Origin: JAEMQF01 sp963775015
Lineage (GTDB): Bacteria; Pseudomonadota; Gammaproteobacteria; Burkholderiales; Burkholderiaceae_C
Reading direction: 5' to 3'
Assembly (NCBI GenBank): GCA_963775015.1
Contig: CAVZHI010000014.1
Coordinates: 78,182-142,181, forward strand
Length of the DNA: 64,000 bases
The position numbers and the translations under genes are program-made. The notes under the pieces were generated by a model. The model saw only the letters and a list, made by a program, of their open reading frames with translations. It was not told the DNA's origin and ran no database searches. This document shows, piece after piece, positions 46,463 through 57,263 of this stretch; within the stretch, counting starts at the first letter, position 1; every line of letters starts with the position of its first letter.

Positions 46463-46940
46463 CGCCGACGGGTGCGCCGGTGAGCGCCGTCAATTGGTCC
46501 GGGCTCGCCTCGAACACCGCGTTTGGGTGCCCGGCAGCGGCCCAGACGCTCTCGAAGCGAAACAGTTCGCGGTCCAGCAGCGCGACGGGCGGTATGAGGT
46601 GCGCGATCGGTGCGACGCCGCCGATCGAAAAACCGGTGCACTGCTTGACGAATTGCGCGTCGGCGCGCGCCAGGGCGCCGAGCTGCGCGGCGACCTTGGC
46701 CTCGTCGACGCGCCGATCGCCAGAGGTCACGATCAGCACCACCGCGTCGTCGGACCTGCGGCGAAACACGACGCTCTTTGCAATCTGGCCGACCTGCACG
46801 CCGAGCGCGGTCGCGGCTTCTTGCGAAGTGCGCACGGCAGCGTCAAGCCAGCGCGGCGCGTGCGGATGACCCAGATGCTGCAAACGCTCGGTGACGCGCC
46901 GCAGGCCTTCGGGAATCGAATCGGCGGGTGCAGGAGTCAT
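46446..46940 (-). CDS. YbaK/EbsC-type aminoacyl-tRNA deacylase
   Basis: 164 residues from MTPAPADSIPEGLRRV with an AGGAG site upstream. YbaK/ProRS editing domain: ALGVQVGQIAKSVVFRRRSDDAVVLIVTSGDRRVDEAK with the key Lys, FSIGGVAPIAHLIPPVALLDRELFRFESVWAAAGHPNAVFEASPDQL with the GxxxP motif. Likely clears mischarged tRNA (Cys-tRNAPro or similar). First gene of a compact three-gene unit. Confidence 0.88.
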   Translation of the reverse strand: MTPAPADSIPEGLRRVTERLQHLGHPHAPRWLDAAVRTSQEAATALGVQVGQIAKSVVFRRRSDDAVVLIVTSGDRRVDEAKVAAQLGALARADAQFVKQCTGFSIGGVAPIAHLIPPVALLDRELFRFESVWAAAGHPNAVFEASPDQLTALTGAPVGDVTQA

Positions 46941-47053
46941 GCCGGCAGCCCCGTGTCGACCCCTGGGTTCGGGGGGTAACGCCTCCAAGCGCGACTCCCG
47001 CACGACCCGCCCCACAGCCTGGGGATGGCGCAGCCCACGGTTTCGCCGCAACA

Positions 47054-47524
47054 ATGCGTCACGCTGTCTGGAGCAGATTCTTGGACCCCACCGCCTGTTT
47101 GCGCCTTGCCACCCGGCTGCATTTCATGATGCGGCGCCACCTCGACCAGGAATTCGAGATCAGCGTCCTGATGCAGGGCGGGTTCGAAGCACGCACCGCG
47201 CTGCGCTTGTGCCGCGGCTCGGGTTTGCCCGAGCTGGTCAGCTTGGCGCACGAACTCGAGCGCGCGCACCGTGCCGACGCGAAGGCGAGCGCGCGCCGCG
47301 CTGCAGCGGCTGCCGCGGCGAAAGCGGCGCGGGCCGTGCAACGCGCGAAGAAAGTCACCCCGCCCATCGGCCGCAAGGCGCAGGACCTCGCCTGGTCGAG
47401 AGACACCTCCGGCTTCGGCCTGAGCGTCCCCCCGGAGCGCGAAAGTGCGAGCGACGCGATGCCCCACGCCAAAATCGGCTGGCTCGCGCGGCTCGGGCTG
47501 GCGCCGCGCAACGCCGGGCGCTGA
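47054..47524 (+). CDS. Hypothetical protein
   Basis: 156 residues, family not recognised. An N-terminal helical part (ACLRLATRLHFMMRRHLDQEFEISVLMQGGFEARTALRLCRGSGLPELVSLAHELERAHRA) leads to an Ala/Lys/Arg-rich helix (ASARRAAAAAAAKAARAVQRAKK) and a low-complexity tail. Divergent from the YbaK gene and convergent with the carboxylase gene, 23 bases away. Confidence 0.6.
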   Translation: MRHAVWSRFLDPTACLRLATRLHFMMRRHLDQEFEISVLMQGGFEARTALRLCRGSGLPELVSLAHELERAHRADAKASARRAAAAAAAKAARAVQRAKKVTPPIGRKAQDLAWSRDTSGFGLSVPPERESASDAMPHAKIGWLARLGLAPRNAGR

Positions 47525-47547
47525 CACGACCGAAGCGCGCTGCGGTC

Positions 47548-49572
<2,025 letters not shown>

Positions 49573-49682
49573 GTTGTGCCCCCGAGGCGAGATCGCCTGC
49601 GCCTGCTTCGCAGGCCATGCGATTTGACTTCGTCGCTGCGCCGCTTCGCGGCTGGTCGCCTCGGTTCGTGATGAGGATCTTG

Positions 49683-50297
49683 CTAAACATGTTGTGCACC
49701 TGTTCCAAACCAACCGGAAGCGCGCCGGAACAAGCCGCGCAAGAACTTCGCGAAGAACCAGATCAATCCGATCATCACCGTGAGCGCGAGCGCCAGCGCA
49801 ATGAAGAAAACGAGCGGATGCTGCCACGACAACCAAAGTGCCGTCGGCACCGCGGCGTCACCGAGCAGCGACAGGCCGAGATTCGAAAACGGCTCGGGCG
49901 ACGTGTTCGCCGCAGCGCGCGTGCTCGCCTTGGCGGCGTGACTCGTCGCCGCGAGCGTACCGCCGAGCAGCGCCGCGGCGAGCGCCCAGGTGCCATGGTC
50001 GGCTCCGAACACTGCCGCAGCGAGCGCCGCGCCAGCGGGAATCCGCACGAGCGTGTGCACGACATCCCACAGCGAATCGACGCCCGGGATCTTGTCGGCG
50101 AGGAACTCGACGCACAGCATGAAGCCGCTTGCGCCGAGCAGCAAGGGGTGTTGCAGGAGCTGCAACCCGGCCGGCAATTCAACCCACCCGAGGCGCCCCG
50201 CCAGGCCGGTGAGAAAGACGACGAGGTAGAGGCGCAGGCCGCTCGCCCAGCCGAGCGCCGCGGCGATCGCGAGGAGATGCGTCGTGTCGAAGGCCAT
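49683..50297 (-). CDS. DUF4126 domain-containing membrane protein
   Basis: 204 residues. Several hydrophobic segments: LLAIAAALGWASGLRLYLVVFLTGLAGRLG, LLLGASGFMLCVEFLADKIPGVDSLWDVVHTLVRIPAGAALAAAVFG, and a C-terminal pair around VFFIALALALTVMIGLIWFFAKFL. The conserved LEFVADKIPxVDxxWD motif is present as CVEFLADKIPGVDSLWD. Function unknown. It lies between the two carboxylase subunit genes on the same strand. Confidence 0.88.
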   Translation of the reverse strand: MAFDTTHLLAIAAALGWASGLRLYLVVFLTGLAGRLGWVELPAGLQLLQHPLLLGASGFMLCVEFLADKIPGVDSLWDVVHTLVRIPAGAALAAAVFGADHGTWALAAALLGGTLAATSHAAKASTRAAANTSPEPFSNLGLSLLGDAAVPTALWLSWQHPLVFFIALALALTVMIGLIWFFAKFLRGLFRRASGWFGTGAQHV

Positions 50298-50325
50298 GGC
50301 GGTCAGCGCAGCTGCAGGGCGCAGC

Positions 50326-51948
50326 TCACATGCGGAACACGCCGAACTTCGGATTCGGAATCGGCGCGTTCAGGCTCGCGCTCATCGCCAGCGCGAGGAC
50401 GCGGCGCGTGTCCGCGGGGTCGATGACGCCGTCGTCCCAAATGCGCGCGCTCGCGAAATACGGATGCGCCTGGTGCTCGAACTGATCCAGGATCGGCTGC
50501 TTGAACGCCGCTTCTTCTTCCGCCGTCCAGCGGCCACCCTTGCCTTCGATGCCGTCGCGCTTGACGGTGGCGAGCACGCTCGCCGCCTGCTCGCCGCCCA
50601 TCACCGAGATGCGCGCGTTCGGCCACATCCACAGGAAGCGGGGACTGTAGGCGCGCCCGCACATGCCGTAATTGCCGGCGCCGAAACTGCCGCCGATGAT
50701 GACGCTGAACTTGGGCACGTTGACGGTCGACACCGCGGTCACCATCTTCGCGCCGTGTTTGGCGATGCCTTCGCTCTCGTACTTGCGCCCGACCATGAAG
50801 CCGGTGATGTTCTGCAGGAACACGAGCGGAATCTTGCGCTGGCCGCAGAGTTCGATGAAGTGGGAGCCCTTCAGCGCACTTTCAGAAAACAGGATGCCGT
50901 TGTTCGCGACCACGCCCACCGGCATGCCCTCGATGTGGGCAAAGCCGGTGATCAGCGTCGTTCCGTAGCGCGCCTTGAATTCGTCGAACTCGGAGCCATC
51001 GACGATGCGCGCGATGATCTCGCGCACGTCATAGGGTTTGCGCGTGTCGGTCGGGATCACGCCGTGCAGCTCGGCGGCAGGAAACAGCGGTTCGCGCGGC
51101 GCGATGCAGCGCATCACGATGTCTTTGCGCCAGTTCAGGTTCGCGACACTCGCGCGCGCGATCGCGAGGGCGTGCGTGTCGTTCTGCGCCAAGTGGTCGG
51201 CGACACCCGACAGGCGCGTGTGCACGTCGCCTCCCCCTAAGTCTTCGGCGCTGACGATTTCGCCGATGGCGGCCTTCACGAGCGGCGGGCCGCCGAGAAA
51301 AATCGTTCCCTGGTTCTTCACGATGATCGATTCATCGCTCATCGCCGGCATGTACGCGCCACCCGCCGTGCACGAACCCATCACGACGGCGATTTGCGGG
51401 ATCCCCTGCGCGCTCATGTTCGCCTGGTTGTAGAAGATGCGACCGAAGTGTTCGCGGTCCGGGAACACTTCGTCCTGGTTCGGCAGGTTCGCGCCGCCCG
51501 AGTCGACGAGGTAGATGCACGGCAGGCGGTTTTGCAGCGCGATCTCCTGCGCGCGCAGGTGTTTTTTCACCGTCAACGGGAAGTAGGTGCCGCCCTTCAC
51601 CGTCGCGTCGTTGCAGACGATCACGCATTCGACGCCCGAAACGCGGCCGATCCCGGCGATCAGCCCGGCACCCGGCGCGGCGTCGGCGCCGCCGCGTTCC
51701 TTGTACATGTTGAGCGCGGCGAGTGGCGCGATCTCGAGGAACGGCGCGTCCGGGTCGAGCAGCATCTCGACGCGTTCGCGCGGCAGCAGTTTGCCGCGCC
51801 CGACATGTTTGGCGCGCGCCGCCTCGCCGCCGCCGAGGGCGATTTGCGCGAGCTTGGCGTTCAGGTCGTCGACGAGCGCGCGCATCGCCGCGGCATTCGC
51901 CTTGAACTCGGTACTGCGTGGATTGAGTTTCGAGGCGAGTGCGGGCAT
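50326..51948 (-). CDS. Methylcrotonyl-CoA carboxylase carboxyltransferase (beta) subunit
   Basis: 540 residues from MPALASKLNPRSTEFKANAAAM, with an AAGGA site upstream. Crotonase-fold carboxyltransferase: ARAKHVGRGKLLPRERVEMLLDPDAPFLE, VDSGGANLPNQDEVFPDREHFGRIFYNQANMS, MSDESIIVKNQGTIFLGGPPLVKAAIGE, GFMVGRKYESEGIAKHGAKMVTAVS and YGMCGRAYSPRFLWMWPNARISVMGGEQAA. Length and motifs match LiuB/MccB of leucine degradation. A LiuR-like operator is 37 bases before the ATG. Confidence 0.92.
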   Translation of the reverse strand: MPALASKLNPRSTEFKANAAAMRALVDDLNAKLAQIALGGGEAARAKHVGRGKLLPRERVEMLLDPDAPFLEIAPLAALNMYKERGGADAAPGAGLIAGIGRVSGVECVIVCNDATVKGGTYFPLTVKKHLRAQEIALQNRLPCIYLVDSGGANLPNQDEVFPDREHFGRIFYNQANMSAQGIPQIAVVMGSCTAGGAYMPAMSDESIIVKNQGTIFLGGPPLVKAAIGEIVSAEDLGGGDVHTRLSGVADHLAQNDTHALAIARASVANLNWRKDIVMRCIAPREPLFPAAELHGVIPTDTRKPYDVREIIARIVDGSEFDEFKARYGTTLITGFAHIEGMPVGVVANNGILFSESALKGSHFIELCGQRKIPLVFLQNITGFMVGRKYESEGIAKHGAKMVTAVSTVNVPKFSVIIGGSFGAGNYGMCGRAYSPRFLWMWPNARISVMGGEQAASVLATVKRDGIEGKGGRWTAEEEAAFKQPILDQFEHQAHPYFASARIWDDGVIDPADTRRVLALAMSASLNAPIPNPKFGVFRM

Positions 51949-51984
51949 GGTGTCCTTGGAGGGCCGGCTCGGGCCAGTTCGGCA

Positions 51985-52002
51985 ATTGACGTATACGTCA
52001 AT
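51985..52002. promoter_or_regulatory. Putative LiuR operator
   Basis: Perfect 18-bp palindrome ATTGACGTATACGTCAAT, 37 bases upstream of the carboxyltransferase ATG. It matches the known form of sites bound by the MerR-family regulator LiuR in proteobacteria (TTGACGT..ACGTCAA type), which controls leucine and isovalerate catabolism genes. No liuR gene is in the window. Confidence 0.65.
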
Positions 52003-52012
52003 CGGGACGATT

Positions 52013-52585
52013 CTAGCCGCCGCCCCCGGGTGCACCGTACACGGCGGCCTCGCTCCAGCCGAGCGCGGCCATGTCGCCGACGCGCAACGTCGCGTCGCTC
52101 GGCATGAGGAATTCGTCGAGCTGCGGCGGCATCAGCGACGTGCCGGAAAGCATGCCGTGAACCTGGCCGCGGTGGTGCGTCTGGTGCATGAACAGGTGCG
52201 CGAGCACATGGCCGGCGCGGTCGCGCTGCACATGCGTGCCGCGGTCCATGGCGATCACGGCGTCGCAACCCGGCGCGTCCAGGCGCTCGCACCAGGCGAT
52301 GAGCCGTGCATCGCTGCGCGTCTGGCGCGGCAGCAGTTCGGCCACGGACCGCGCTGGCGTGAATGCGTTGTAGTGCGCCGCCAGCCCGGGGTCGCCGTAG
52401 AGCGCGCCGATGTAGTACTCGTCGACGGCGAGGATGTGGTTCAGCGTCTGCGCCAGGCTCGGGAAAAAACCGATTCGCGGGGCGTCGAACTCGGCGTCGG
52501 GCAAGGTCGCGATCGCGGACAGCAGGCGCCGATTCGCCAGGTGATTCGCGTGCGCCTGGATGCGCAATGACGTCGCCAGGTCCAC
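52013..52585 (-). CDS. DinB family protein (putative metal-dependent)
   Basis: 190 residues, four-helix DinB/YfiT fold. The His metal ligands are visible in SLAQTLNHILAVDEYY and in AHLFMHQTHHRGQVHGML. Family members are thiol transferases or unknown hydrolases. It begins 4 bases after the rhodanese gene ends, so they are one unit; its stop is 10 bases from the LiuR-like palindrome. Confidence 0.88.
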   Translation of the reverse strand: MDLATSLRIQAHANHLANRRLLSAIATLPDAEFDAPRIGFFPSLAQTLNHILAVDEYYIGALYGDPGLAAHYNAFTPARSVAELLPRQTRSDARLIAWCERLDAPGCDAVIAMDRGTHVQRDRAGHVLAHLFMHQTHHRGQVHGMLSGTSLMPPQLDEFLMPSDATLRVGDMAALGWSEAAVYGAPGGGG

Positions 52586-52589
52586 GCCC

Positions 52590-52994
52590 TCAAGCCTTCG
52601 CCGGCTTCTCGGTTTTCTGCGCCACCGGCGCGCCCGCTTCCTTCCACGCCGTGAAGCCGCCGTCGAAGTGCGAGACGCGCTGCATCCCCATGTCCATCAG
52701 CGTCTTCGTCGCCAGCGCCGAGCGCCAGCCCAGGGCACAGAACAGCACGTACTCTTTGTCCTGCGCAAACACGTCGCGATGGTACGGCGATTCGGGGTCG
52801 ACCCAGAACTCGAGCATGCCGCGCGGCGCGTGCAGCGCGCCGGGAATCACGCCTTCGCGCTCGAGCTCGCGAACGTCGCGCACGTCGACGAACTGCACCC
52901 CCGGCTGGCCGTGCAGCGCGCGCGCCTGCTCCAGCGTGTACGTCGTGACCTGCGCCATCGCTTCGTCGACCAATGACTTGACGGTTCGTTTCAT
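52590..52994 (-). CDS. Rhodanese-like domain protein
   Basis: 134 residues from MKRTVKSLVDEAMAQVTTYTLEQARALHG, with a GGAG site upstream. Single rhodanese domain: FVDVRDVRELEREGVIPGALHAPRGMLEFW and active-site loop CALGWRSALA with the catalytic Cys (CxxGxR). Transfers sulfane sulfur to thiols; the acceptor is unknown. Confidence 0.9.
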   Translation of the reverse strand: MKRTVKSLVDEAMAQVTTYTLEQARALHGQPGVQFVDVRDVRELEREGVIPGALHAPRGMLEFWVDPESPYHRDVFAQDKEYVLFCALGWRSALATKTLMDMGMQRVSHFDGGFTAWKEAGAPVAQKTEKPAKA

Positions 52995-53048
52995 CGTGCG
53001 CTCCTGCGGACTCGGTATCAACGAGGTTACCGCATTCCCGCTCGCGCT

Positions 53049-53930
53049 TCAGCCAGCCGGAGTCACCCCGGTTGCAGGCCGCTGCGCCATCACCTGCCCT
53101 AGACGCACTGCGCCGCCCGGCTGCCATTGCGCACTGAAGCGCAGCGGCAGCTTCGGCCACAGCATGACGACGGTCGAGCCGAGCAGGAAGCGCCCCATTT
53201 CGTCGCCCTGGGCGAGGCGGATCTCGCGATCCGAATAGCGCCACTCGCGCAGCGTTCCCGGACGCGGCGGGTTCACGACGCCGTGCCACACCGTCGCCAT
53301 GCTGCCGACGATCGTCGCGCCGACCAGCACCAGCGCGAGCGGCCCGAACGCCGTCTCGAAAATGCACACGACACGTTCGTTGCGCGCAAACAGCCCCGGC
53401 ACGCCTCTCGCCGTCGCCGGGTTCACCGAAAACAAGTCGCCCGGCACATGGATCATGCGTTGCAGGCGCCCGGCGCAAGGCATGTGGATGCGGTGATAGT
53501 CCTTCGGGCTCAGGTAGAGCGTCGCAAAGTGGCCATGCTCGAATTGCGCAGCGAGCGCCGCGTCGCCGCCGAGCAACGCGCGGGTCGAGTAGTGGTGCCC
53601 CTTGGCCTGGAAGATCTGATCGCGATCGATCGCGCCGAACGCACTGATTGCGCCGTCCACCGGACACACCCAGTCGGCGGGTTCGATCGGCCGTGCGCCG
53701 GGAGCCAGCGCGCGCGTGAAGAACTCATTGAACGTCGCGTAGGCCGAGATCTCAGGCTGCGCCGCCTCGTTCATGTCGACGCCGAAGCGCTTCACGAAGC
53801 GCCGGATGATCGCCTGCGTGATCGCCCCGGCGCGCGCGCCGGCGATCACGCCGCCGAGCAGCGTCATCGCCTGCTTGGGCAGCAGGTATTGCGACAAGAC
53901 AAACAGGCGGTCGCGCAGGGGTGGGGCCAT
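53049..53930 (-). CDS. psd: Phosphatidylserine decarboxylase proenzyme
   Basis: 293 residues. Membrane enzyme making phosphatidylethanolamine. The self-cleavage site is LGST in GRFLLGSTVVMLWP, whose Ser becomes the pyruvoyl group. FNEFFTRALAPGARPIEP, CPVDGAISAFGAIDRDQIFQAKGHHYSTRALLGGD and KDYHRIHMPCAGRL are family motifs. The length fits the small bacterial type I enzymes. Confidence 0.95.
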   Translation of the reverse strand: MAPPLRDRLFVLSQYLLPKQAMTLLGGVIAGARAGAITQAIIRRFVKRFGVDMNEAAQPEISAYATFNEFFTRALAPGARPIEPADWVCPVDGAISAFGAIDRDQIFQAKGHHYSTRALLGGDAALAAQFEHGHFATLYLSPKDYHRIHMPCAGRLQRMIHVPGDLFSVNPATARGVPGLFARNERVVCIFETAFGPLALVLVGATIVGSMATVWHGVVNPPRPGTLREWRYSDREIRLAQGDEMGRFLLGSTVVMLWPKLPLRFSAQWQPGGAVRLGQVMAQRPATGVTPAG

Positions 53931-54071
53931 GGGCAGGTGCGGCCAGCGCGCACCTGGCCCGTGCAGAAATCAAAGGGGGCGGATTGTATCGGCGGCCCCG
54001 CGCCGCCGTCTGCGCGACGGGTTCGCGAATGTTCTTGCCAAGCGAGCACCGGCATGAGAGCCTCGACCCGA

Positions 54072-54968
54072 ATGACCACCCAGCACCACCACATCCCGCC
54101 ACGCGCGCTGATCCTGCTCGCCATCCTCACCTTGCTCTGGGGAACGAACTGGCCGCTCTTTCCGTACGCCGTGCGCGAAGTCTCGGTGTGGACGTTTCGC
54201 GCCATCGGCGTCACGCTCGCCGGGTCGATGTTGCTCGCGGTGGCGCGGGCGCGCGGCCTGTCGCTCACGATCCCACGCGCCGCCTGGCCGACGATCGTGA
54301 CGGCGACGATGTTCTACCTCGTGCTCTGGAACATCGCGAGCACCTATGCGGCGATCCTCATCCCCTCCGGCCAGGCGGCGATCCTCGGTTTCACGATGCC
54401 GCTCTGGTCCGCGCTCATTTCGTGGGCGCTGCTCGGCGAACGCTTCAGCGGCCGCATGCTGCTCGCGGTGCTGCTCGGCGCGGCGTCGGTCACGCTGCTC
54501 ATGGTGCCGAGCTTCGAGGCGTATGCGCAGGCGCCGCTCGGCATGGGGCTCGGGCTGCTCGCCGGCCTGGGCTGGGCGATCGGCACGCTGATCCTGAAAC
54601 GCTCGGGAATCGCCGTCTCGGCGATGGTGCTCACAGGCTGGCAGCTGCTGATTTGCGCCGTGCCGACCACGATCGGCGCGCTGATTCTCGGCGACTGGCA
54701 ATGGTTCGTACCGTCGACGGCGTCGATCGCCGTGATCGCCTACATCGCGTTCGTACCGATGGGAATCGGCAACCTGTGCTGGTTCTCCATCGTCGGCCTG
54801 CTGCCGGCGAACGTCGCCGGCCTGGCGGCGATTCTGGTTCCGGTGGTGGCGATGCTTTCCGGCGCCTTGATCCACGGCGAGCCGCTCGGCGCGCTGCAAT
54901 GGCTCGCGATGGCGTGCAGCGTCGGCGCGCTGTCGCTCGTGCTGCTCAAGCCCGCGGCGAAATTCTGA
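54072..54968 (+). CDS. EamA/DMT family transporter
   Basis: 298 residues, ten TM segments in two EamA repeats. The start is ambiguous: ATG at 54072 (MTTQHHHIPPRAL) or 54054; neither has a strong ribosome-binding site. The first repeat has LWGTNWPLFPYAVREVSVWTFRAIGVTLAG and YAAILIPSGQAAILGFTMPLWSALISWALLGERF; the second has LLPANVAGLAAILVPVVAMLSGALIHGEPLGALQW. Drug/metabolite exporter of unknown substrate. It converges on the halogenase trio. Confidence 0.88.
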   Translation: MTTQHHHIPPRALILLAILTLLWGTNWPLFPYAVREVSVWTFRAIGVTLAGSMLLAVARARGLSLTIPRAAWPTIVTATMFYLVLWNIASTYAAILIPSGQAAILGFTMPLWSALISWALLGERFSGRMLLAVLLGAASVTLLMVPSFEAYAQAPLGMGLGLLAGLGWAIGTLILKRSGIAVSAMVLTGWQLLICAVPTTIGALILGDWQWFVPSTASIAVIAYIAFVPMGIGNLCWFSIVGLLPANVAGLAAILVPVVAMLSGALIHGEPLGALQWLAMACSVGALSLVLLKPAAKF

Positions 54969-54984
54969 ACGCCGAGGTTCCGGC

Positions 54985-55881
54985 TCAGCGCGGGATCAGC
55001 TTCGCCCCGGTGACCTGCTCCTGCGCCTCGATCAGCGAAGACACGTACTTGCGCCCGTGACCGAGCGCGCTCGCCAGCGCGAGCGACTGGTGCACCGCTT
55101 CGCCGACGACCGTCGGCACGTTCAGACTTTCGGCGAGGTGGGTGTAATAGCGAACGTCCTTGCGCGCGTTGTCGAGTTCGAACTTGATTCCGGCCATGTC
55201 GCCGCTCAAGGCCTTCGCCATCGCCTGGAACAAACCCGAGTTGACGCCGCCTGCCGAGACCACGTCGACGAGGCGCTTCGGGTCGATCCCCGCACGCTGT
55301 CCGACCGCAAACGCTTCGGCGCTTGCGGTGCAGATTGCCTGCGCGATGAAGTTGTTCAGCAGCTTCACGGTGTGGCCCGCGCCGGCGCCGCCGACGTGGA
55401 ATACGTTCTCGGCAAAGCAGCGCAGTGCCGGCTCGATTCGTGAAAACGTCTGCGCATCGGCGCCGACCATCACGTTGAGCTTGCCGGCTTCGGCCTCGAC
55501 CGGCGTGCGCGCGAGCGGCGCGTCGACAAAGCCCACGCCGAGCGCCGCGCAGCGTTCGCGCAGGCGCGCCGTCGAGTCGGGTTCGCTCGTCGAGCAATCG
55601 ACGATCAGGCTACCGCGGCGCGCATCGCGCAGCAAGCCGTTCGCCCCGTCGACCACCTCTTCGACCTGTGGCGAACCGGTGACGCAGATGAACACGAGTT
55701 CGCACTGCGCGGCCAGCGCCGTCGGCGTCGCATGCTCGCGCGCACCCGCCGCGAGCAGGTCGGCGACGCGCGTGCGATCCCGGTGCACCGTCAGGTGCAG
55801 TTGATGACCCTTGGCCTGCAGGTTGCGCGCGATGCCATGGCCCATCAGGCCCGACGCGCCGATGAATCCGATGTTCGTCAT
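54985..55881 (-). CDS. NAD(P)-dependent beta-hydroxyacid dehydrogenase (3-hydroxyisobutyrate dehydrogenase-like)
   Basis: 298 residues. N-terminal Rossmann motif IGFIGASGLMGHGIARNLQAKGH, substrate-binding DAPLARTPVEAEAGKLNVMVGA, catalytic Lys in GAGHTVKLLNNFIAQAICTASAEAFA, cofactor region GGVNSGLFQAMAKAL. The second Gly of the usual GLGxMG is replaced by Ala-Ser, a modest change. Oxidises or reduces a beta-hydroxyacid. It overlaps the halogenase-like gene by 4 bases (ATGA) and is the last of the trio. Confidence 0.88.
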   Translation of the reverse strand: MTNIGFIGASGLMGHGIARNLQAKGHQLHLTVHRDRTRVADLLAAGAREHATPTALAAQCELVFICVTGSPQVEEVVDGANGLLRDARRGSLIVDCSTSEPDSTARLRERCAALGVGFVDAPLARTPVEAEAGKLNVMVGADAQTFSRIEPALRCFAENVFHVGGAGAGHTVKLLNNFIAQAICTASAEAFAVGQRAGIDPKRLVDVVSAGGVNSGLFQAMAKALSGDMAGIKFELDNARKDVRYYTHLAESLNVPTVVGEAVHQSLALASALGHGRKYVSSLIEAQEQVTGAKLIPR

Positions 55882-57263
55882 CGAGAACTCCCTTGTTGTT
55901 GAATCGTCTCGCCCGAGAGCGGCCCCATGTCGCGAATGTTGAAGTGGCGCCGCCGCCAACCGCGAAACGTGCGCCACGGCTTGCGCAGCGAGACGAGATA
56001 GTAGATTCCCTTGAGCGCCCAGAGCGAGGCCCAGAACGGCGTCTTGCCGTACAAGTCGCCCGCGAGCAGCGACAGCAGCGCTTCCTTGACGCGCAGCGGG
56101 TTCGCCGGGCGCATGAACATCTCGCGGATCGACGGGTTCGTGACTCGGAAGATGAACCACGAGTACTCGCGCGGCCCTTTCGCCATGTTTGCCTCGAAGC
56201 GTCGGCGCGCGCGCGCGTACTCGTGCGGCGCGTCGAGCGCCTTGGCAACGAGCTCGGCGGCGTCGAACGCGCTGTGCATCGCCAGGTACACGCCGGAGGA
56301 AAACATCGGGTCGATGAAGGTGTACGCGTCGCCGAGCATCAGGTAGCGTTCGCCGCTGCTGTGCGTCGACAGGTACGAGTAGTTGCCGGTCGCGTGCACG
56401 GCGTCGTCGACGAGGGTCGCGTCTTTCAAGCGGCGCGCGAGTTCGGGGCAGAGCGCGATCGTGTCGGCGAAGAACTCCTTCAAAGGCTTGGCGCGCGACT
56501 TCAGGTAGTACGGCCAGCACACCGCGCCCACACTCGTCGTCCCGTCGGCCAGCGGAATGAACCAGAACCAGCCGTGTTCGAACCAGCAGATGCTGATGTT
56601 GCCTTCGAGGCGGCCGGGCAGCCGCTGCGCGTTCGTGAAGTGGCCGAACAGGGCCGAGCTGTTGTGCGCCGGGTTCTTCTGCTTGCAGCCGAATTTGTTC
56701 GCGAGCAGCGTGTCGCGGCCCGACGCGTCGAGAACGAACTTGGCGCGCCAGCGCTGCGGGGTCTTGGCGCCGGTGGCGTCCGCCAGTTCCGCGGACACGG
56801 TCGCGCCCGTCGCGTCGAAGTCGACGTCGCGCACGCGGCAACCTTCGATCGTGGTCGCGCCGCGCGCCGTCGCGTTGCGGAACAGCATCTCGTCCATCAC
56901 CGAGCGCCGCACTTGCCAGGCGTAGGGCATGCTCTTGTCCCACGCGTCACCAAATTCGACGAAGCTCGTGTGGTCGTACTCCTGCGCGACGAACTCGATG
57001 CCGAATTTGGGCATGCCGATGCGTTCGATCTGCTCGCGCAAGCCGAGTTTGTCGAACAGCGCAACGTTCGCCGGCAGCAGCGACTCGCCGATGTGAAAGC
57101 GCGGATGCTGCGACTTCTCGAGCAGCACGACGTGACGCCCCTGCTGCGCGAGCAGCGCCGCTGCGGTCGAGCCGGCCGGGCCGCCGCCGATGATGAGGAC
57201 GTCGCAAGCCGATTCCGCCACCGTGGCCGGTGCGCGCGTCGGTGAAGTCGAACTCACACTCAT
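55878..57263 (-). CDS. Flavin-dependent halogenase-like FAD oxidoreductase
   Basis: 461 residues. FAD-binding GGGPAG at 26-31, GESLLP at 59-64, and a WxWxIP halogenase motif exactly as W232-F-W-F-I-P237. A Lys at 86 (GMPKFGIEF) lies where the halogenase catalytic Lys is expected. The sequence resembles PltA/CmlS-like flavoenzymes. The C-terminal part holds HSSGERYLMLGDAYTFIDPMFSSGV. The motifs support chlorination, or an oxygenation by a family member without halogenase activity; no carrier protein or reductase is adjacent. It overlaps the GSA-aminomutase-like gene by 4 bases. Confidence 0.85.
   Translation of the reverse strand: MSVSSTSPTRAPATVAESACDVLIIGGGPAGSTAAALLAQQGRHVVLLEKSQHPRFHIGESLLPANVALFDKLGLREQIERIGMPKFGIEFVAQEYDHTSFVEFGDAWDKSMPYAWQVRRSVMDEMLFRNATARGATTIEGCRVRDVDFDATGATVSAELADATGAKTPQRWRAKFVLDASGRDTLLANKFGCKQKNPAHNSSALFGHFTNAQRLPGRLEGNISICWFEHGWFWFIPLADGTTSVGAVCWPYYLKSRAKPLKEFFADTIALCPELARRLKDATLVDDAVHATGNYSYLSTHSSGERYLMLGDAYTFIDPMFSSGVYLAMHSAFDAAELVAKALDAPHEYARARRRFEANMAKGPREYSWFIFRVTNPSIREMFMRPANPLRVKEALLSLLAGDLYGKTPFWASLWALKGIYYLVSLRKPWRTFRGWRRRHFNIRDMGPLSGETIQQQGSSR

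Noticed and set aside
53127..54053. Long forward frame before the EamA gene
   Set aside because: It is antisense to the phosphatidylserine decarboxylase gene and has the Arg/Ala-rich composition of a shadow frame.
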